From Undaria pinnatifida (lineage: Eukaryota; Sar; Phaeophyceae; Laminariales; Alariaceae): DNA of 64,000 bases. The stretch's first letter is position 1; every line of letters starts with the position of its first letter. A model generated the notes under the pieces. That model had not been told where the DNA came from. It was given only the letters and a program-made list of their open reading frames with translations, and did not search any database. A program made the position numbers and the translations under genes. The DNA lies in NCBI GenBank assembly GCA_012845835.1, contig JABAKD010000024.1, positions 186,699-250,698 of the forward strand, in the 5' to 3' direction. Positions 41,852 through 52,692 of this stretch are shown in pieces.

Positions 41852-42402
41852 GGCCGCGGCTCGGATGAGATTTCGTCGTTCCTGTATTTGCAGTACAAGT
41901 GCGGAGCCGGCCAATAGAGGCCGGGTGCGCCGACCCGGTCTCACTGTCGCGAATGGCTTCGTGAACGGTAGAAAGTGCCTGACTGAGCATTTTTTTCTCT
42001 CCCCTGGCATGGGTTGTTGGCCCTGAGATCATCCACCCGGAGACGAATTCTCCACACTGGGTCCAGAGGGCTGGCTTTAGCCAGAAAATTATTTTCAGAG
42101 CTCAAAAAGCGATTTTTCATGGATGGATTGGGCGTACACTTTGCGTAGATGCCCTATAACACGGCGTCTTTCTTCTCCCTGTCCCCAGCAGCGGAGTCAA
42201 AGTTACGCACGGCTCGACCGATGCGTTCGTATGTGCTTGGGTCAGGCAACGTCATGATAAGCTCCACTTCTAGATGGTCTTGACAAAAATTGGCCTTTTC
42301 GGCCATGATACATTTATCCGCGCGAGCATATGACACGTCGTCCACGACAAACGACAAAAGGGGCTGCGGTGCAAAAAAAGGTGGGGGCTGCCAGAACAAC
42401 AT
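41852..42402 (-). pseudogene. NADAR-domain (DUF1768, YbiA-like) protein, broken
   Basis: NADAR proteins are N-glycosidases acting on ADP-ribose-linked or riboflavin-pathway substrates. On the minus strand from ATG 42402-42400: MLFWQPPPFFAPQPLLSFVV (cf. family start FF..P..FSN/W...F.VDG), DDVSYARADKCIMAEKANFC (cf. Y.taEhymMa.KA), STYERIGRAVRNFDSA. A TAG at 42156-42154 (minus reading) interrupts, and the frame resumes with YAKCTPNPSMKNRFLSSENN and ASPLDPVWRIRLRVDD (cf. AKFtQNp.m...LL.TG...L.EASP.D.vWGIGl). At a run of seven A (plus T7, 41990-41996) the frame shifts to LSQALSTVHEAIRDSETGSA. Several invariant residues differ: the Glu of AExY reads Asp, and Gly-Ile-Gly reads Arg-Ile-Arg. It is a decayed copy, about 150-170 residues long as usual for the family. 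Confidence 0.82.
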
Positions 42403-42454
42403 CACTCTGTTTGTGGAGTATTCGAGAGAGGGATCAAAAGCCGTGTTGGAATTG

Positions 42455-42875
42455 GGGCCTGCAATGTCTCCGTCCGGGAACACCAGATCTCGGCACGCTG
42501 AGCCTGTGTTGTCCTCTTGCGGGAACACCAGGCCTCGGGAGCACGACGCAAATCCGAACCCCCGGTTTCTTTCGTCGGGTCCTCTTCGCTTGTTAGCGGG
42601 AAACGCAAAAACCCGCTCTAACTGCACCCGAAAAAATGTCGAGACCTGAAGATGCCAACCCGTCGGTAGCCTCGTTGGACGTTTGTGTCTGCAATGTCCC
42701 CTTCTGGGAACACCACTTCTGGGAACACCAATCCTCGGCATTTTCGGCTTGTAGTGACCCCTCCAGGAACAGTAAGCCTCGGGAGCACGACGCCGGTCCG
42801 AACCCACGGTTTCTCGGGTCGTGGCATCTTCGCTCTTTGTCATAAAATCGCAAGAAACCGCTCGAGCTGCGCCTG
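42455..42875. repeat. tandem duplication, about 230 bp, next to the NADAR remnant
   Basis: CTGCAATGTC(T/C)CC, GGGAACACCA, CTCGGGAGCACGACGC, CCGAACCC(C/A)CGGTTTCT and CTTCGCT occur in the same order at 42460-42625 and 42690-42870. The duplicated unit contains an internal GGGAACACCA repeat. It lies upstream of the NADAR ATG on the minus strand. Confidence 0.82.
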
Positions 42876-43762
42876 AAGGGGCAGGGGCTCTGAGCTGTGT
42901 CTGCTTGACGAGAGGCGCGATTCTTCCGTAAAATTACGGGAATAGTTTCCAGCTGATCAGGCTGGAGGCCGTGGTGTCACTGCTGGCACGTCGCGCAGTG
43001 TCTGGTCTTCTTCCTGTAACACTGGGGCAAACGTAGCCTAAAGCACGTAGGCTACCGTGCTAATAGAAGATGCGGGGCCCGTTGACCCCGTGGGCGTCTT
43101 CATGAGCGGGGCTCGGGCAGGTGGCAACAATGTGTTTAACCGAGGATGCTCTTTTTCGGTAGCTCTCTCGGAGAGGGGAGACGAGGTAGCTAATCGTGTT
43201 GACTCCTCCTTGATGCTAAAAAGAACAGAGTGCCCGCTACTGTCGCAAGCAAACACCGGATCGAGCCTTGCAAAAGATGATGGTGTTTTAGTGTTGGCGT
43301 TCCCACACCTCAAACCGGCCGCCACCTCGTGATCAGAAAACGTTTTTGAGGATCGGCCGTCCCACACCTCAAACCGACCGCCACCGCATGTTCAGAGAGA
43401 GGGGGGGGTGAACACGTTCGCGTAAAATGGCGTCGCGCCGTCACTGCAGCTATATTGCTGCGCGGCGCGTGCATGGGGGGGGAGCGCGCAAAGCGCAGGC
43501 TCTCGTGCGATGGCTAATGGGGGCGGTGTTTGGAGCGCGTATCCCCATAGCTGGAAGCGCGGGTTCCCGACGCTGAACTCAGACCATGACCGAGGGGAAC
43601 ATCGCTGGAAGCGCACGTTCTCGCCGTCAAAGAAGTTACCTGGCTGAGGGGAACCACGCTTGAAGTGCTTTCTCCCGCCGTCCGTACTACGCCGTAAAAA
43701 TTGTCAACAAACGGCGTAGGAACCAGTGGGCTGTTGACAAAGGATTTTTTTGATGAGTTATT
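42876..43762. other. unassigned, small tandem repeats
   Basis: CCCACACCTCAAACCG(G/A)CCGCCACC(T/G) occurs at about 43303 and 43359. GGAAGCGC(G/A)(G/C)GTTC recurs at about 43550 and 43607. Frames of 91-109 codons on both strands have no recognised motif. Confidence 0.4.
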
Positions 43763-44881
43763 TTACAGGCTAGCAACAGGTATGCAAGCATCTTCTGAAA
43801 CGAAAAGAGGTGTCCCCGACAGTGCCATCGACGGACAGGCGGAGTGTGCCGTACCGCCTTCGAGCTGATAACTGCCGGTACGGAATGTGCAAGGCTTGCG
43901 CGCGTTCGGATTTCCGCCTCGGTTATGGGCGGCGCCAAAGCGCATTCCAGGAGTAGGAGCGGGTGCAGAACAGGCGGGCAAGGGCGGGATACCACCATGG
44001 TGATCCGACGTGTATGTGTTATCGTCGTAACAGTTTATGTGGCACTGGTCCTGGTGGTACCCTCGCGATTGATCTTAGTGTTGGCGACGGTTTTTCTTGC
44101 GGTTTTTCGGGTGAGAAGATTTGCTGTCCACGCGGTAGCAGATCATGCGCGCTTGCTAACGCCAGTGTTCGTCATCGTCGCCACGTTGGCCAAGTTCAGG
44201 GATCCAGCAGCCGCTCGCATTAATGAAAGAATGCCTACAATGGGTGCAGGAGTGGTTGTCTTCGTGACAGTTGAGGCAGAGCGGCCGGTTTTCTCGGAGG
44301 GCATCAGCGCCAGTGGAGGGTGAAAGGAAGTCGCTCCAAAGAGGAGGGTAGTCGGTATTAAACGAGGCACTGGCGGCGAAATATCCTGCATAATGATGGT
44401 CTTCTAGTGGCCAGGAGTTCGATGTCTGGTCAAGGCGAGGGTCACATGAATAATCAATGGGCATGACAGTTGGATGATGGCTCGACCCCGTCTGCCACCA
44501 ACGCGACTGGGACGGCACTCGGCCCTGGCCGCGCCCTTGATCGGCAGACCGGGGCCCCGACGGGGCGGATGACTGCGCTCCCGTCGAAGAACAGGTTGAC
44601 AAAAATATGTTTCGTCGTTGGCGGTTGGTTTCTTATTATGTGACAAGTCGCTAAGAGCCTTCTACCTTGCATCCAACGAGGCTTATATCCGCGGGTCCAC
44701 TGCCTTCAAAATCAGGGTACAACGTATGCATGAGAGTCGGAAATTGCTCATTCACCGCCATCCAAACCACCTCCAACACCACATCCGCCCTCGGTGACAA
44801 ACCACGCTCACTCCCTGGAGAGGTCAACACAAGTGCGCGAACCTCTCGGCTTAAACAAGAAAAGGGCGTGCCGTTACACAT
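43763..44881 (-). pseudogene. gag-like protein with CCHC zinc knuckle
   Basis: On the minus strand, a frame around 44881-44700 reads ADVVLEVVWMAVNEQFPTLM and LYPDFEGSG, capsid-like in character. After stops and a shift, a 148-codon frame (44602-44156) carries a CX2CX4HX4C zinc knuckle, CLNCHEDNHSCTHC, at 44278-44237. This is the nucleic-acid-binding motif of retroelement nucleocapsids. A further frame (43981-43763) gives a Gly/Asn/Ala-rich tail (MRFGAAHNRGGNPNARK). Knuckle, upstream capsid-like region and basic Gly/Asn tail together fit a retrotransposon gag. No protease or RT was found downstream on the minus strand, so the element is truncated or the parts are separated. Confidence 0.6.
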
Positions 44882-44883
44882 TC

Positions 44884-46330
44884 CAAAAGTATTTTCAACT
44901 TAGTGCAGTCCCCCCCCGTGCCGACCCTGTCGAAGTGCGTCACGAGCAGGCGTAGCAGGAGGATGAAAGCCTCAGACCCAGATTCTCCTCCCGGCATAGA
45001 TCTTGATACCTTTTGTCTGCTACTACTGCCATCTGGCCGTGGTCTATGCTGGAAGCCGATTACGAACGGGAGGAGGGTGACGAGCCGTGCCACGCTGAGC
45101 ATTCTCTCGCGCCATTCCTCCGCCCTCCGTTGCCTACGCCATAGCTGTGAGCACTGCCTCGGTTGTTGCGACCAAAGTTGCTGCTCGGCGGTGCCCTGAG
45201 CCGCCACCAGCACCCGACGCGCCTACCTCGCCTCCACCACCGCTGCCAGCCACGCGGCGGTAGTGGTGGTCGCCACCTCCATTATTCTTGTCGCCACCCC
45301 CGGAGCCACCATCCCCATGCGTGCGGTCCCCGTGGTTGCAACTGTCGCTGCATCGCTGTTTCCCCCGGGTGCGTTCCGCCAACAATTCCTCTGGGTCGGC
45401 CAGAAGACGTGGTTCAGGGCCTCGTCGTGGGCGATTCGCAGGGCCTTGACAAGGGCAAGTGCCGGGGCGGCTCTCGTCTGTCCGCTATAGGAGGTACAAT
45501 CCATTTGAGTCCAGGCCGCCTCCACTGAAAAGGCGTCCTCATGCCGCGACGCCGGCCTCTCTAACGTGAGGAGGACGGAGGCCGTTTCCACCACCACGGT
45601 CACCAACGTCGAGGAGAACTCTACCCTTTGCGCAAACGCCATGCACGCTGTGCTGCCATTGAAAACGGTGTCTTTCCCGGGCCGTGATCGATGGGATGCG
45701 GCAACCTGCGGGCACGTCAGAGGCGAGGGGCCCGCGATAGCTCCCGCCACATCCGACGCAACTAGTTGGGCGAGGCCTTGGTGCGCCCGCTCCGCTACCA
45801 AGGACGGCTCCCGCGCAGCGGTCTTCGCCTGCTCGATTCTCCGTCAAAAAGACGTCGGGGTGCTTCGTGCAGGAGGATCGTCTGGTTGGCGTCGCCGAGC
45901 ACCCGTTGGGCCCACGCCCACGCATATGCCAAGTTCGAGCGGCCGGCTTAAGCGCTCCGATCCCGGGAGCTCTGGGGGGGGCGCTCCCCGGAGGGCGGAG
46001 AGCTCAAGCGGCGGCGGTAATGGTTCCCTGTCGAGCGCGGGGAGGCCCGCTGGTGTCGCTCCCCCGGGGCTGGCGAGAGCTGGCGTGGAGACGCCCCCGA
46101 GTCCGGTGGAGTTTATCCGTTTCCTTCGCTACGCGAACCGGCGAGTCCACCCTCGTAGCTGATGGATCCGGGTGAGGGTCTGGTGGTCCGTCCTCCGTCT
46201 CATCACCGGAACCCTTCTCCGGAAGTTCCCCCCGTCTCGAGTCGCGGGGTCTCGAGGGAGATCTACTAGACTCATGGGCATCCAGGTTGGGGCGTGTGGA
46301 AGATGTCAGCCTGCCCCGCTTCTTCACCGG
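44884..46330 (-). pseudogene. probable N-terminal part of the same gag-like region
   Basis: Minus-strand frames continue upstream. 46330-46004 is hydrophilic and acidic/Pro-rich (SRRGELPEKGSGDETEDGPP). 45801-45223 (192 codons) includes FSVEAAWTQMDCTSYSGQ and ALVKALRIAHDEALNHVFWP. 45213-44851 includes MLSVARLVTLLPFVIGF and LLLRLLVTHFDRVGTG. A C8 run at about 44911-44918 probably causes the shift into the next entry. Sense is chosen over the overlapping plus-strand frames because of continuity with the zinc-knuckle frame; this is inference. Confidence 0.38.
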
Positions 46331-46649
46331 TAAACATGTTGTTGCTTGTTGCCTGTAGGGAAGGCAGCGGAAGGAAGGGGTGTGATGGAAGGTGGCAGGA
46401 CGGGAACGACGCGTGAAGCGATGGAGGCAGATATATTGTTGTGGTGTCCCTGCTGCAACTAGCGGTAATATCTGTGTGCCAGCAAACAGCAAGACATGGG
46501 CCTCGACTCCCTCCAGCATCAGTGATGGTAGCATCCACGCCAACTTGCAGTATGAAATGAGGGCAGCGATGAGAAGGGTACCGTCAACCAAAACCGCAAC
46601 ATAAGAGCAGCGCCCAGTCTGACCGAAGGGTATACGCGTAACGCCCGCA

Positions 46650-47860
46650 CAAACCGCAGGAAAATGGGCCAAAAATGGACAACACTGATCCTAACCGCAG
46701 TGCAGGGGGCGGGCGGCAGCACAGTAAAGGTACGTCTGCACCCATCGCACCAAAACAGGCAGTATTTAACCTAGGTGCAGTGTAGGGGGGAGATAGCGCA
46801 GTAAAGGGTCGCACTAAGCGCCCACGCCCACGGAAGCAGAACGGGAAGCATTTGCCTTAGCGGTAATGTAGGAGGAGGGGTCACAGAGCCAATCGCGTAA
46901 AAACGGACAGCATTTGCGCTAACAGTCGTGTAGGGGGGCAGCTCAGCAGAGGGTCACGCAGCCAACCGCATAAAAATGGGCAGCATGTGCACCAACAGTA
47001 GTGCAGGGGGGCAGCACAGCAGAGGTTATACTGCCAACCACATAAAAACGGACAGTATATGGCCCGAACACGGCAGGTTACCCACCGACCGCACTATTGA
47101 GGGACGGTCGCGCCTACAAATAGTAGTGCTGCTTGTTGGACTATCGCTGCGGCGCCCGAAGGTAACGACAACACCAACCGCATTAAAATGGGCAGTAGAA
47201 CGCCAAGACCAGCTGTAGAACAGCGGCAGTATTGACCCTAGCAGAACTTTGAAAAGGTAGTGTGTACCAACCGCATTAAGGTGGGTATATACCGCCCGCC
47301 CGAACAAGGAAGTTTCCCCACCAACCGCACTATAGAGGAACGGTCGCGTCTACATCAGTGCTGCTTGCTGCATAATCGTTTATGTGCCTATAGATTACGG
47401 GAAAATCAACCGCATTAAAATGGGCAGTATAACGCCAAGACCAGCTGTGGAAAAAGGAGCAGTATCGGCCCTAGCAGCATTATGAAAAAGTAGTATGTAT
47501 GCCCGCAGCCGTATAAAAAGGCTGATTGTCCCCTAGTAGCAGTGTCGGAAGGACCGCATGCCCACTTGCGCTAGCAGTATAAAGCGCAGCATCTCCACTA
47601 ACTGTAGCAACGGCGTTGTAACGGAGAGTATCTGACCTAACATCTGCAGAAAAAATGCCAGCAGCGGCCCTAGCAGCATCGTGAAAGGCCGCGCACGTAC
47701 TAACAGCAGTAGAAAGACAGCACCACGCCTGACCAACTGAGAAGAACGGTGCATAAACCGACCGCACTATAATGGGACGATCACATTGACAGCAGCTCTG
47801 TGTGCTGCAATATCGCTTCTTCTGTGCCCATACCATACAGGAAAAGTATTAGCATCTGCG
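46650..47860. repeat. complex minisatellite: about 72-bp units, then about 245-bp higher-order units
   Basis: 46650-47065 holds five to six units with landmarks AACCGCATAAAAA(T/C)GG(G/A)CAGCAT, GTGTAGGGGGGCAGC and GCAGAGGGTCACGC. From 47075 longer units repeat CCACCGACCGCACTAT(T/A), GTGCTGCTTG, AACCGCATTAAAATGGGCAG and CAAGACCAGCTGT at about 47088 and 47332, with a third, decayed, at about 47755. No gene is supported here. Confidence 0.85.
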
Positions 47861-48639
47861 TTCCAAGATAGAGGGCAACCCCCTCGCTGACCATTCGACT
47901 GAAGAAGCCAGCATATATATTTAGCGGTCACTAAATTCAAGTTATGTGGGATGGGAGACCCAAGACGAAGGCGTGGGAGACGCAAGACGAAAGGGGTACA
48001 CGCACAGCAGCGGAGGGTGTCAGTGCAGCGGTGTAATCGCATGGACAGCGGAGGGGACGTAAGCTGTGTGCTGTTGCTACGTGCGTGTCGGCGGGTGTCA
48101 GTGTCTAGCGAGTGCAACGTCGTTGCTGGGCGAGCTGGAGGTGTGGCCACGTGGAAGATACGCAGTGGATCGCAGTGGATCGCAATCGATCGCAGTGGAT
48201 CCTGGTGGGGTACGAAAGACATCGGATTCGTGATACAGGTTATATATACTATTTTCAACAGGAAAGTTGCCGCAATCTGTCCGACGTCAAGGTTGTACCA
48301 AAAAGCGGAGCCTGCACTGACAACCATCCAATACCCCTCTGTATTATGCTTGTATAGGAAAAAGGGAACGCGCCGGAACAAAATCCCATTATAGTTGCTC
48401 TGCTCTTTTGTATGAAGATAAACGGAGAGGTCCAATACCTGGGCACCCTGGCACGGCCGCGGAGAGCTGAAGCTACCACTGACATCTTGATCCAGCGCTG
48501 GTGGACCAAGACGGTGCCCTCGAAGGTCGACCTGGCTCCAAATGCAAACATGCAGAAGGTTGATTGAAGTCCATCGGTTTTTTTTGTCGGAACATCAGTA
48601 GATCCAGTCCAGATCCAATGCGCATGCCAAAACTGAGCT
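47861..48639. other. unassigned; GCAGTGGATC 10-bp repeat and a 51-codon frame
   Basis: (GCAGTGGATC)x4 with one variant lies at 48162-48200. A small plus frame, 48412-48567, reads MKINGEVQYLGTLARPRRAE and RWWTKTVPSKVDLAPNANM after a pyrimidine-rich stretch. It is protein-like but unrecognised and may be a displaced fragment of a retroelement. Confidence 0.35.
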
Positions 48640-48875
48640 CCGGACAAACCGAGAGCATCTGAAAGCAGAGGCGGGTGCAGGTCAGGCAGAGCTGAGAGCG
48701 AGCCCGGAGGTGCACGAGACCGCGAAATTATTGAGGCTTGAGCAGAGCACCCAAGCCGTCTTGATGCAAGCGCATGTCAGACAGAGCTCGGGGCAAGCCC
48801 GGGGGTGTAGGGGATCGCAGCCGTCGTGACGCTTGTGCAGAGCAAGCAAGCCGTCTTCTCCTGGGTGGGGGCAAC
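48640..48875. repeat. about 120-bp tandem duplication
   Basis: GCAG(A/C)GCTGAGAGCGAGCCCGG... / CAGAGCTCGGGGCAAGCCCGG, GATCGCAGCCG / GACCGCGAAAT, GCTTG(A/T)GCAGAGCA and AAGCCGTCTT occur in two consecutive units (about 48685-48760 and 48777-48870). Confidence 0.75.
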
Positions 48876-49820
48876 CGATCTTGTCTCTCGAGGAGCAGCG
48901 CTCCGACGAAAAGCATATTCTGCGCGGAGTCGGGAGGGTGTCGTCCGGGTGACTGCCAGTAGGCCCTTGCTGTCTCACTGTTGCTGTAGTCACCGCCGGG
49001 AGGGAAGAGTACCTCACCGATTGAGGTTTCGTCCAAAACGAGCAAGAGCCGATCCACGGAAAAACTGAAAGCTTACCAAAAACAAAGACCATGATTCTCG
49101 AGCTCGGGGGATTTTCACTTGTTATCGTAGTGTTGCGAGGAACGTTCCCATGTGTTCCCATGTGTTCCCCAAGTGCTCCCAAATGTCACCAGTCGTATCT
49201 CGTTGATTCCTCAGTAACGCCTACGTCACTGTTTCGAGACACACCACCTCCGTGTTTGCCCTTTTTTGTGGTCAATTTTGTGTCCGTTCCGCATACATTA
49301 AAAATCCGGTATAACAAGCTCTGCTTTTTTTACTCTAAACAATTGTAACCGTGTTTCATACAATACATAGTACAATAACTAGGATTAGGTAGACATATTT
49401 GTTTCCGTTTTGTATACTGTATGAAGCACAATAAACCTCCAATAAATAGCAAGTATTTGTAGTAATCCCTGTACACCAATTTTATTATTCAATTATTGGC
49501 GGATTGTGAATGTTCAATTATTGGCGGAATATGAAAAATTATCCGGTTAAATACGTTGTACGTTGTATGTAGTACGCAGCTTGCAAAGATGAATATCGAG
49601 CGAAAATTCGTCGAACCCATAGCTGATGATGTTGTTGGAAAAATGTATAAGATGTGTTTGAAAAAAAAAAAAAACGGTTTGTAACTGGCCGTGTCTGTTG
49701 TGCAAAAAGATCTGTTATAATAAACGCTCGTCCTAGTGATGATGATTTTTTCAGGGTATGCTTGGCTCCATGTGTGTCTGTTTCGCATATAGGTTTCGTA
49801 TAGTTGAACGCAGATCATCC
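48876..49820. other. unassigned
   Basis: A short TGTTCCC repeat (CCCATGTGTTCCCATGTGTTCCCC) is at 49147-49170, then AT-rich DNA. No recognised gene. Confidence 0.4.
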
Positions 49821-49948
49821 GCGGAGGCTTCCACGGAAGCTTCCGTGAAAGCTGTGTTCATGAAAGCTTCCATGGGAGCTACCTTCAAGAAAGAAGCTAC
49901 TTTCGGGAAGCTTTCATGGTAGCTTCCGTGGAAGCTACTTTCATCAGC
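49820..49948. repeat. palindromic GAAGCTTCC / GGAAGCTACC cluster
   Basis: About ten near-palindromic 12-16-bp motifs in tandem: GGCTTCCACGGAAGCTTCC, GAAAGCTTCCATGGGAGCT, GAAGCTTTCATGGTAGCTTCC and GTGGAAGCTACTTTC. Nearly every motif can pair with itself or a neighbour, so the segment is strongly self-complementary on one strand. Confidence 0.88.
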
Positions 49949-50600
49949 ATTTCGACGCCGGCTTCAATGAAAGCGTCTATCGACGACAAGGATACCGATA
50001 GCCTCTCCGTTGCCAACCATGAAATGTATTTTCCCCCATATCTCACTCCTGATTTACCCTCGTCTTATCTAGTATCGACTTTTTCTAGGTTGTATGTCGA
50101 CACGACAGTCACGTCCAGCAATAATCCGCACGCCCTCTCTGATGCACCCGTCTCCTTTGCGCCATTACCGCGTCCACTCGACGCCAGAGACCAGCTGGTG
50201 AGCGTGTCCCATCCTTGGTTGAAGGCAGGACGTCCGTTGTTGCGCAGACAAGTATTCTGTTGAAGGTGGCTGTCGGACACTTGTTGCGTCGTGACGTATT
50301 TCGTCGTTGCTTTTGGCCGGGAGTACATTCATGTACCAGGTGGCACAAAGCATTGTTGACACGTCTCCAACTTTTAAACATGTTTACGCCGAGACAAACC
50401 AAGTCGTGGTTGCGATGCTTCCACCTTTCAAAGATAGCCCCTCAACCCGGGCCCTCCCCGTAGAGCACAGGCCGTGGTGCACGACGGAGCAAACAAGGGG
50501 GAAGGAAAGCTGAACCCGGGCGTCATGGACGTAGACAAACACTTGTGTCAAACACGGGGATAAAGTATGTATACATTCTAGCCTTTGCCGAGGTGAAGGC
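49949..50600. other. unassigned
   Basis: A plus frame of 115 codons (49916-50263) includes the palindromic cluster, followed by KASIDDKDTDSLSVANHEMY. No family is recognised. Confidence 0.35.
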
Positions 50601-50785
50601 ATACGTACACGTCAAGCACACGTCCGCTATTCATCTTCCGCGTCGACAACCCTCTTAGACATCCGCGCCTTTCGACCAGGCGTCGCCCCTCCCCAGCCCC
50701 ACTCCTCACAAACCCCTCCCCCCACCGCTGCCACCGCCCCCTTTCCCCTTCGGCCGCCGCATCCTCGCATCGCCCACAGTTCCGC

Positions 50786-51388
50786 GTGCATGCGAACGAC
50801 GACGACGCAAGTTACGTGACGCAGGAGTGCGCAACCTGCGTGGACGGAGTTCTTGGCGACAGTGACGGGGGCACTGACGACGAGTTCGACGGTGGACGTT
50901 CCCAACGCGCGAGGCCCACGGAGGATGAAGACCCAGGGACACCCCCATTCCCCACGCGACGTGGGCTTGCACCGCCAACGCCTCAATTTGGCCGCGGTGT
51001 TGGGTGCGACTCGCGCTCTTCCGCCCCTCTTTGCCTTGGGGTTCACGAACGGGGCCGCAGCCGGTCGCAAAGCCGGGGCTGTGGCGGGGCGCAAACCGTG
51101 GCCAGGGTAGCACCGAGAACGACGGCGGCGCCGGTGAACGGAGCCACGTTGGCCGTGGCGGGCGGGACGGCCGACATAATAAGGGACGAAGTAACTGTGC
51201 CGTTCCCACCGAGTGGCGGATGCTTAAAGTTACCTCACACGAGGGCCGCGCTGAAGAGAATGTCGGAACCGTATTCCACCGATTGCCTTGAAGAGGCTGC
51301 GGGCGCTGGGCGGATGGAGGTGAGGAATGGAGCAAAATGCGAAGGGAAAAGCGGCAAGCGCGCCCAGAACATGGATGCCCAAATGTAG
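50786..51388 (+). CDS. 200-codon open frame of unknown function
   Basis: ATG at 50786, TAG at 51386-51388. The acidic N-terminus (DGGTDDEFDGG) is followed by a Pro/Arg/Ser-rich part and a more ordered C-terminal half (LKLPHTRAALKRMSEPYSTD). An overlapping minus frame (50627-51094, C-terminus RKARMSKRVVDAEDE) and a longer Arg/Pro-rich minus frame (50706-51581) compete. The G/C-rich composition keeps several frames open, so the strand is undecided. Confidence 0.28.
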   Translation: MHANDDDASYVTQECATCVDGVLGDSDGGTDDEFDGGRSQRARPTEDEDPGTPPFPTRRGLAPPTPQFGRGVGCDSRSSAPLCLGVHERGRSRSQSRGCGGAQTVARVAPRTTAAPVNGATLAVAGGTADIIRDEVTVPFPPSGGCLKLPHTRAALKRMSEPYSTDCLEEAAGAGRMEVRNGAKCEGKSGKRAQNMDAQM

Positions 51389-51399
51389 GTGCGTGTGCT

Positions 51400-52130
51400 G
51401 GGATTGGTGGTATGACGGGGTCGTACGTTGTTCCCCCACCACTGTTGTTTATAGAAGGATACCCGTCCTTACGTTTCCCGGACAACTGTCTGTTTGTTTC
51501 ACTCGGTCGTGGATGGGTTATGACCTCCATATACACTCCTGGCCCACGATACGAATACCCATGGTCCATGTGCGGGGTCATCGCCCCCCTGGGCTAGTGT
51601 GAAATAAGTTACCCCATATATGTCGTCCTGTACGCCATCGGGCGATCGGTCTGTAGCGGGGCCGTACGTAGGGAAGGTTTTATCCCCCCCCCCCTAAGCT
51701 GGGCATATCGTCCCGGCCGTGCCCACGCGTGATGCTGTTCCGGATTTCGCCGACGTTGCCCTCCTCTGGTATTTCCAGAAGGCGATGGGGCTCCAAACGG
51801 TTGGAGCGGTGGCGCGCCGGGAGCATGCCAACGCTGGCCCACCCAAGGCAAGAACAGTGTCTCTGGCGCAATTGTGGCTTTTGTGTGTTGGCGTTGGGTG
51901 AAACGTTTACGCTTGGGAGGTTTGTGCCGTGGGCTTTGATTGGTAGCAAACAAAACCTGTGCACGACGTTCGTGATGGTGTAAGAAAACCGTGCACCCGC
52001 CGTCATTTTGTGGCGTTTAGTCTTCCTCCTGGCCGGTTCTTACGGAGGGGTATAATATGAAAATATAGAACTACTTACAAATACAGACTTACTTAGCGGC
52101 TCCTATCGACTTCCTTTAAACATTAAATTT
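51400..52130. other. unassigned
   Basis: Frames of 60-114 codons on both strands, none recognised. A C10-C11 run lies at 51685-51695. Confidence 0.35.
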
Positions 52131-52348
52131 AAGATGTTTTCCTCTCCGTACCGCTGAGCGGGCTCAGATGCCGAACATAGAGCTCCTGAGAGCGTTCTCA
52201 TATGATCAACGCCATTTTTACCACGCTGAAACACACTAACTTTGAAATGTTATCTTCTCCGGACCGCTGAACAGGCTCAGATGCTTGAAATAGAGCTCCT
52301 GAGAGCGTTCTCGTCCGATCGAAGTCATTTTAACACGCTGAAACGTGG
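52131..52348. repeat. about 115-bp tandem duplication
   Basis: GATGTTTTCCTCTCCGTACCGCTGA and GAAATGTTATCTTCTCCGGACCGCTGA each lead into GGCTCAGATGC, ATAGAGCTCCTGAGAGCGTTCTC and AACACGCTGAAAC-like sequence, starting at about 52132 and 52246. Confidence 0.88.
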
Positions 52349-52439
52349 CCTTTCTTTTGTTGCTTTATTACGGAGTATCATGTTAACAGATCCCAGCTGA
52401 GCTACGGCTCAGTAGCGCACCGCACCGCTAGCTCAGCAG

Positions 52440-52535
52440 AGCAGCGACGTGCGGTGTCGTGCGGTGTTGTGCGGCGCCGTGCAGTGCCGTGCGATGCTGT
52501 GAGGTGCTGTACCGTGCTGCGTACGTGCTGTATGT
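52440..52535. repeat. 10-bp GTGC(G/A)GTG(T/C)C repeat
   Basis: About eight degenerate copies (GTGCGGTGTC, GTGCGGTGTT, GTGCGGCGCC, GTGCAGTGCC, GTGCGATGCT). Just upstream is GCTGAGC, its complement GCTCAGT, and GCTAGCTCAGC. Confidence 0.85.
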
Positions 52536-52599
52536 TCGTTAGCACCAAGCGGGGTAGATTTCAAGTCATTGTATTACGTCTCCCAACCACAGGGTAGAG

Positions 52600-52692
52600 G
52601 TAAGTCGAGGAGAGAACTCATGCGTGAGACCTCTGAGAAGAGAACTCGTGCGTGAGGCCTCCGAGAAAAGAGAGTTCCCGAGCGAGAGCGCA
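52600..52692. repeat. about 37-bp tandem repeat
   Basis: GAGAACTC(A/G)TGCGTGAG(A/G)CCTC(T/C)GAGAA is repeated twice and followed by a decayed third copy (GAGAGTTCCCGAGCGAGAG). Confidence 0.85.

Noticed and set aside
45566-46162. 198-codon plus-strand frame as a gene
   Set aside because: Lies antisense to the gag-like minus-strand frames, which show continuity with a CCHC knuckle; the plus frame has no motif.
50706-51581. 291-codon minus-strand frame as a gene
   Set aside because: Arg/Pro/Ser-rich low-order sequence; G/C-rich DNA keeps three frames open here, so length alone is not evidence.
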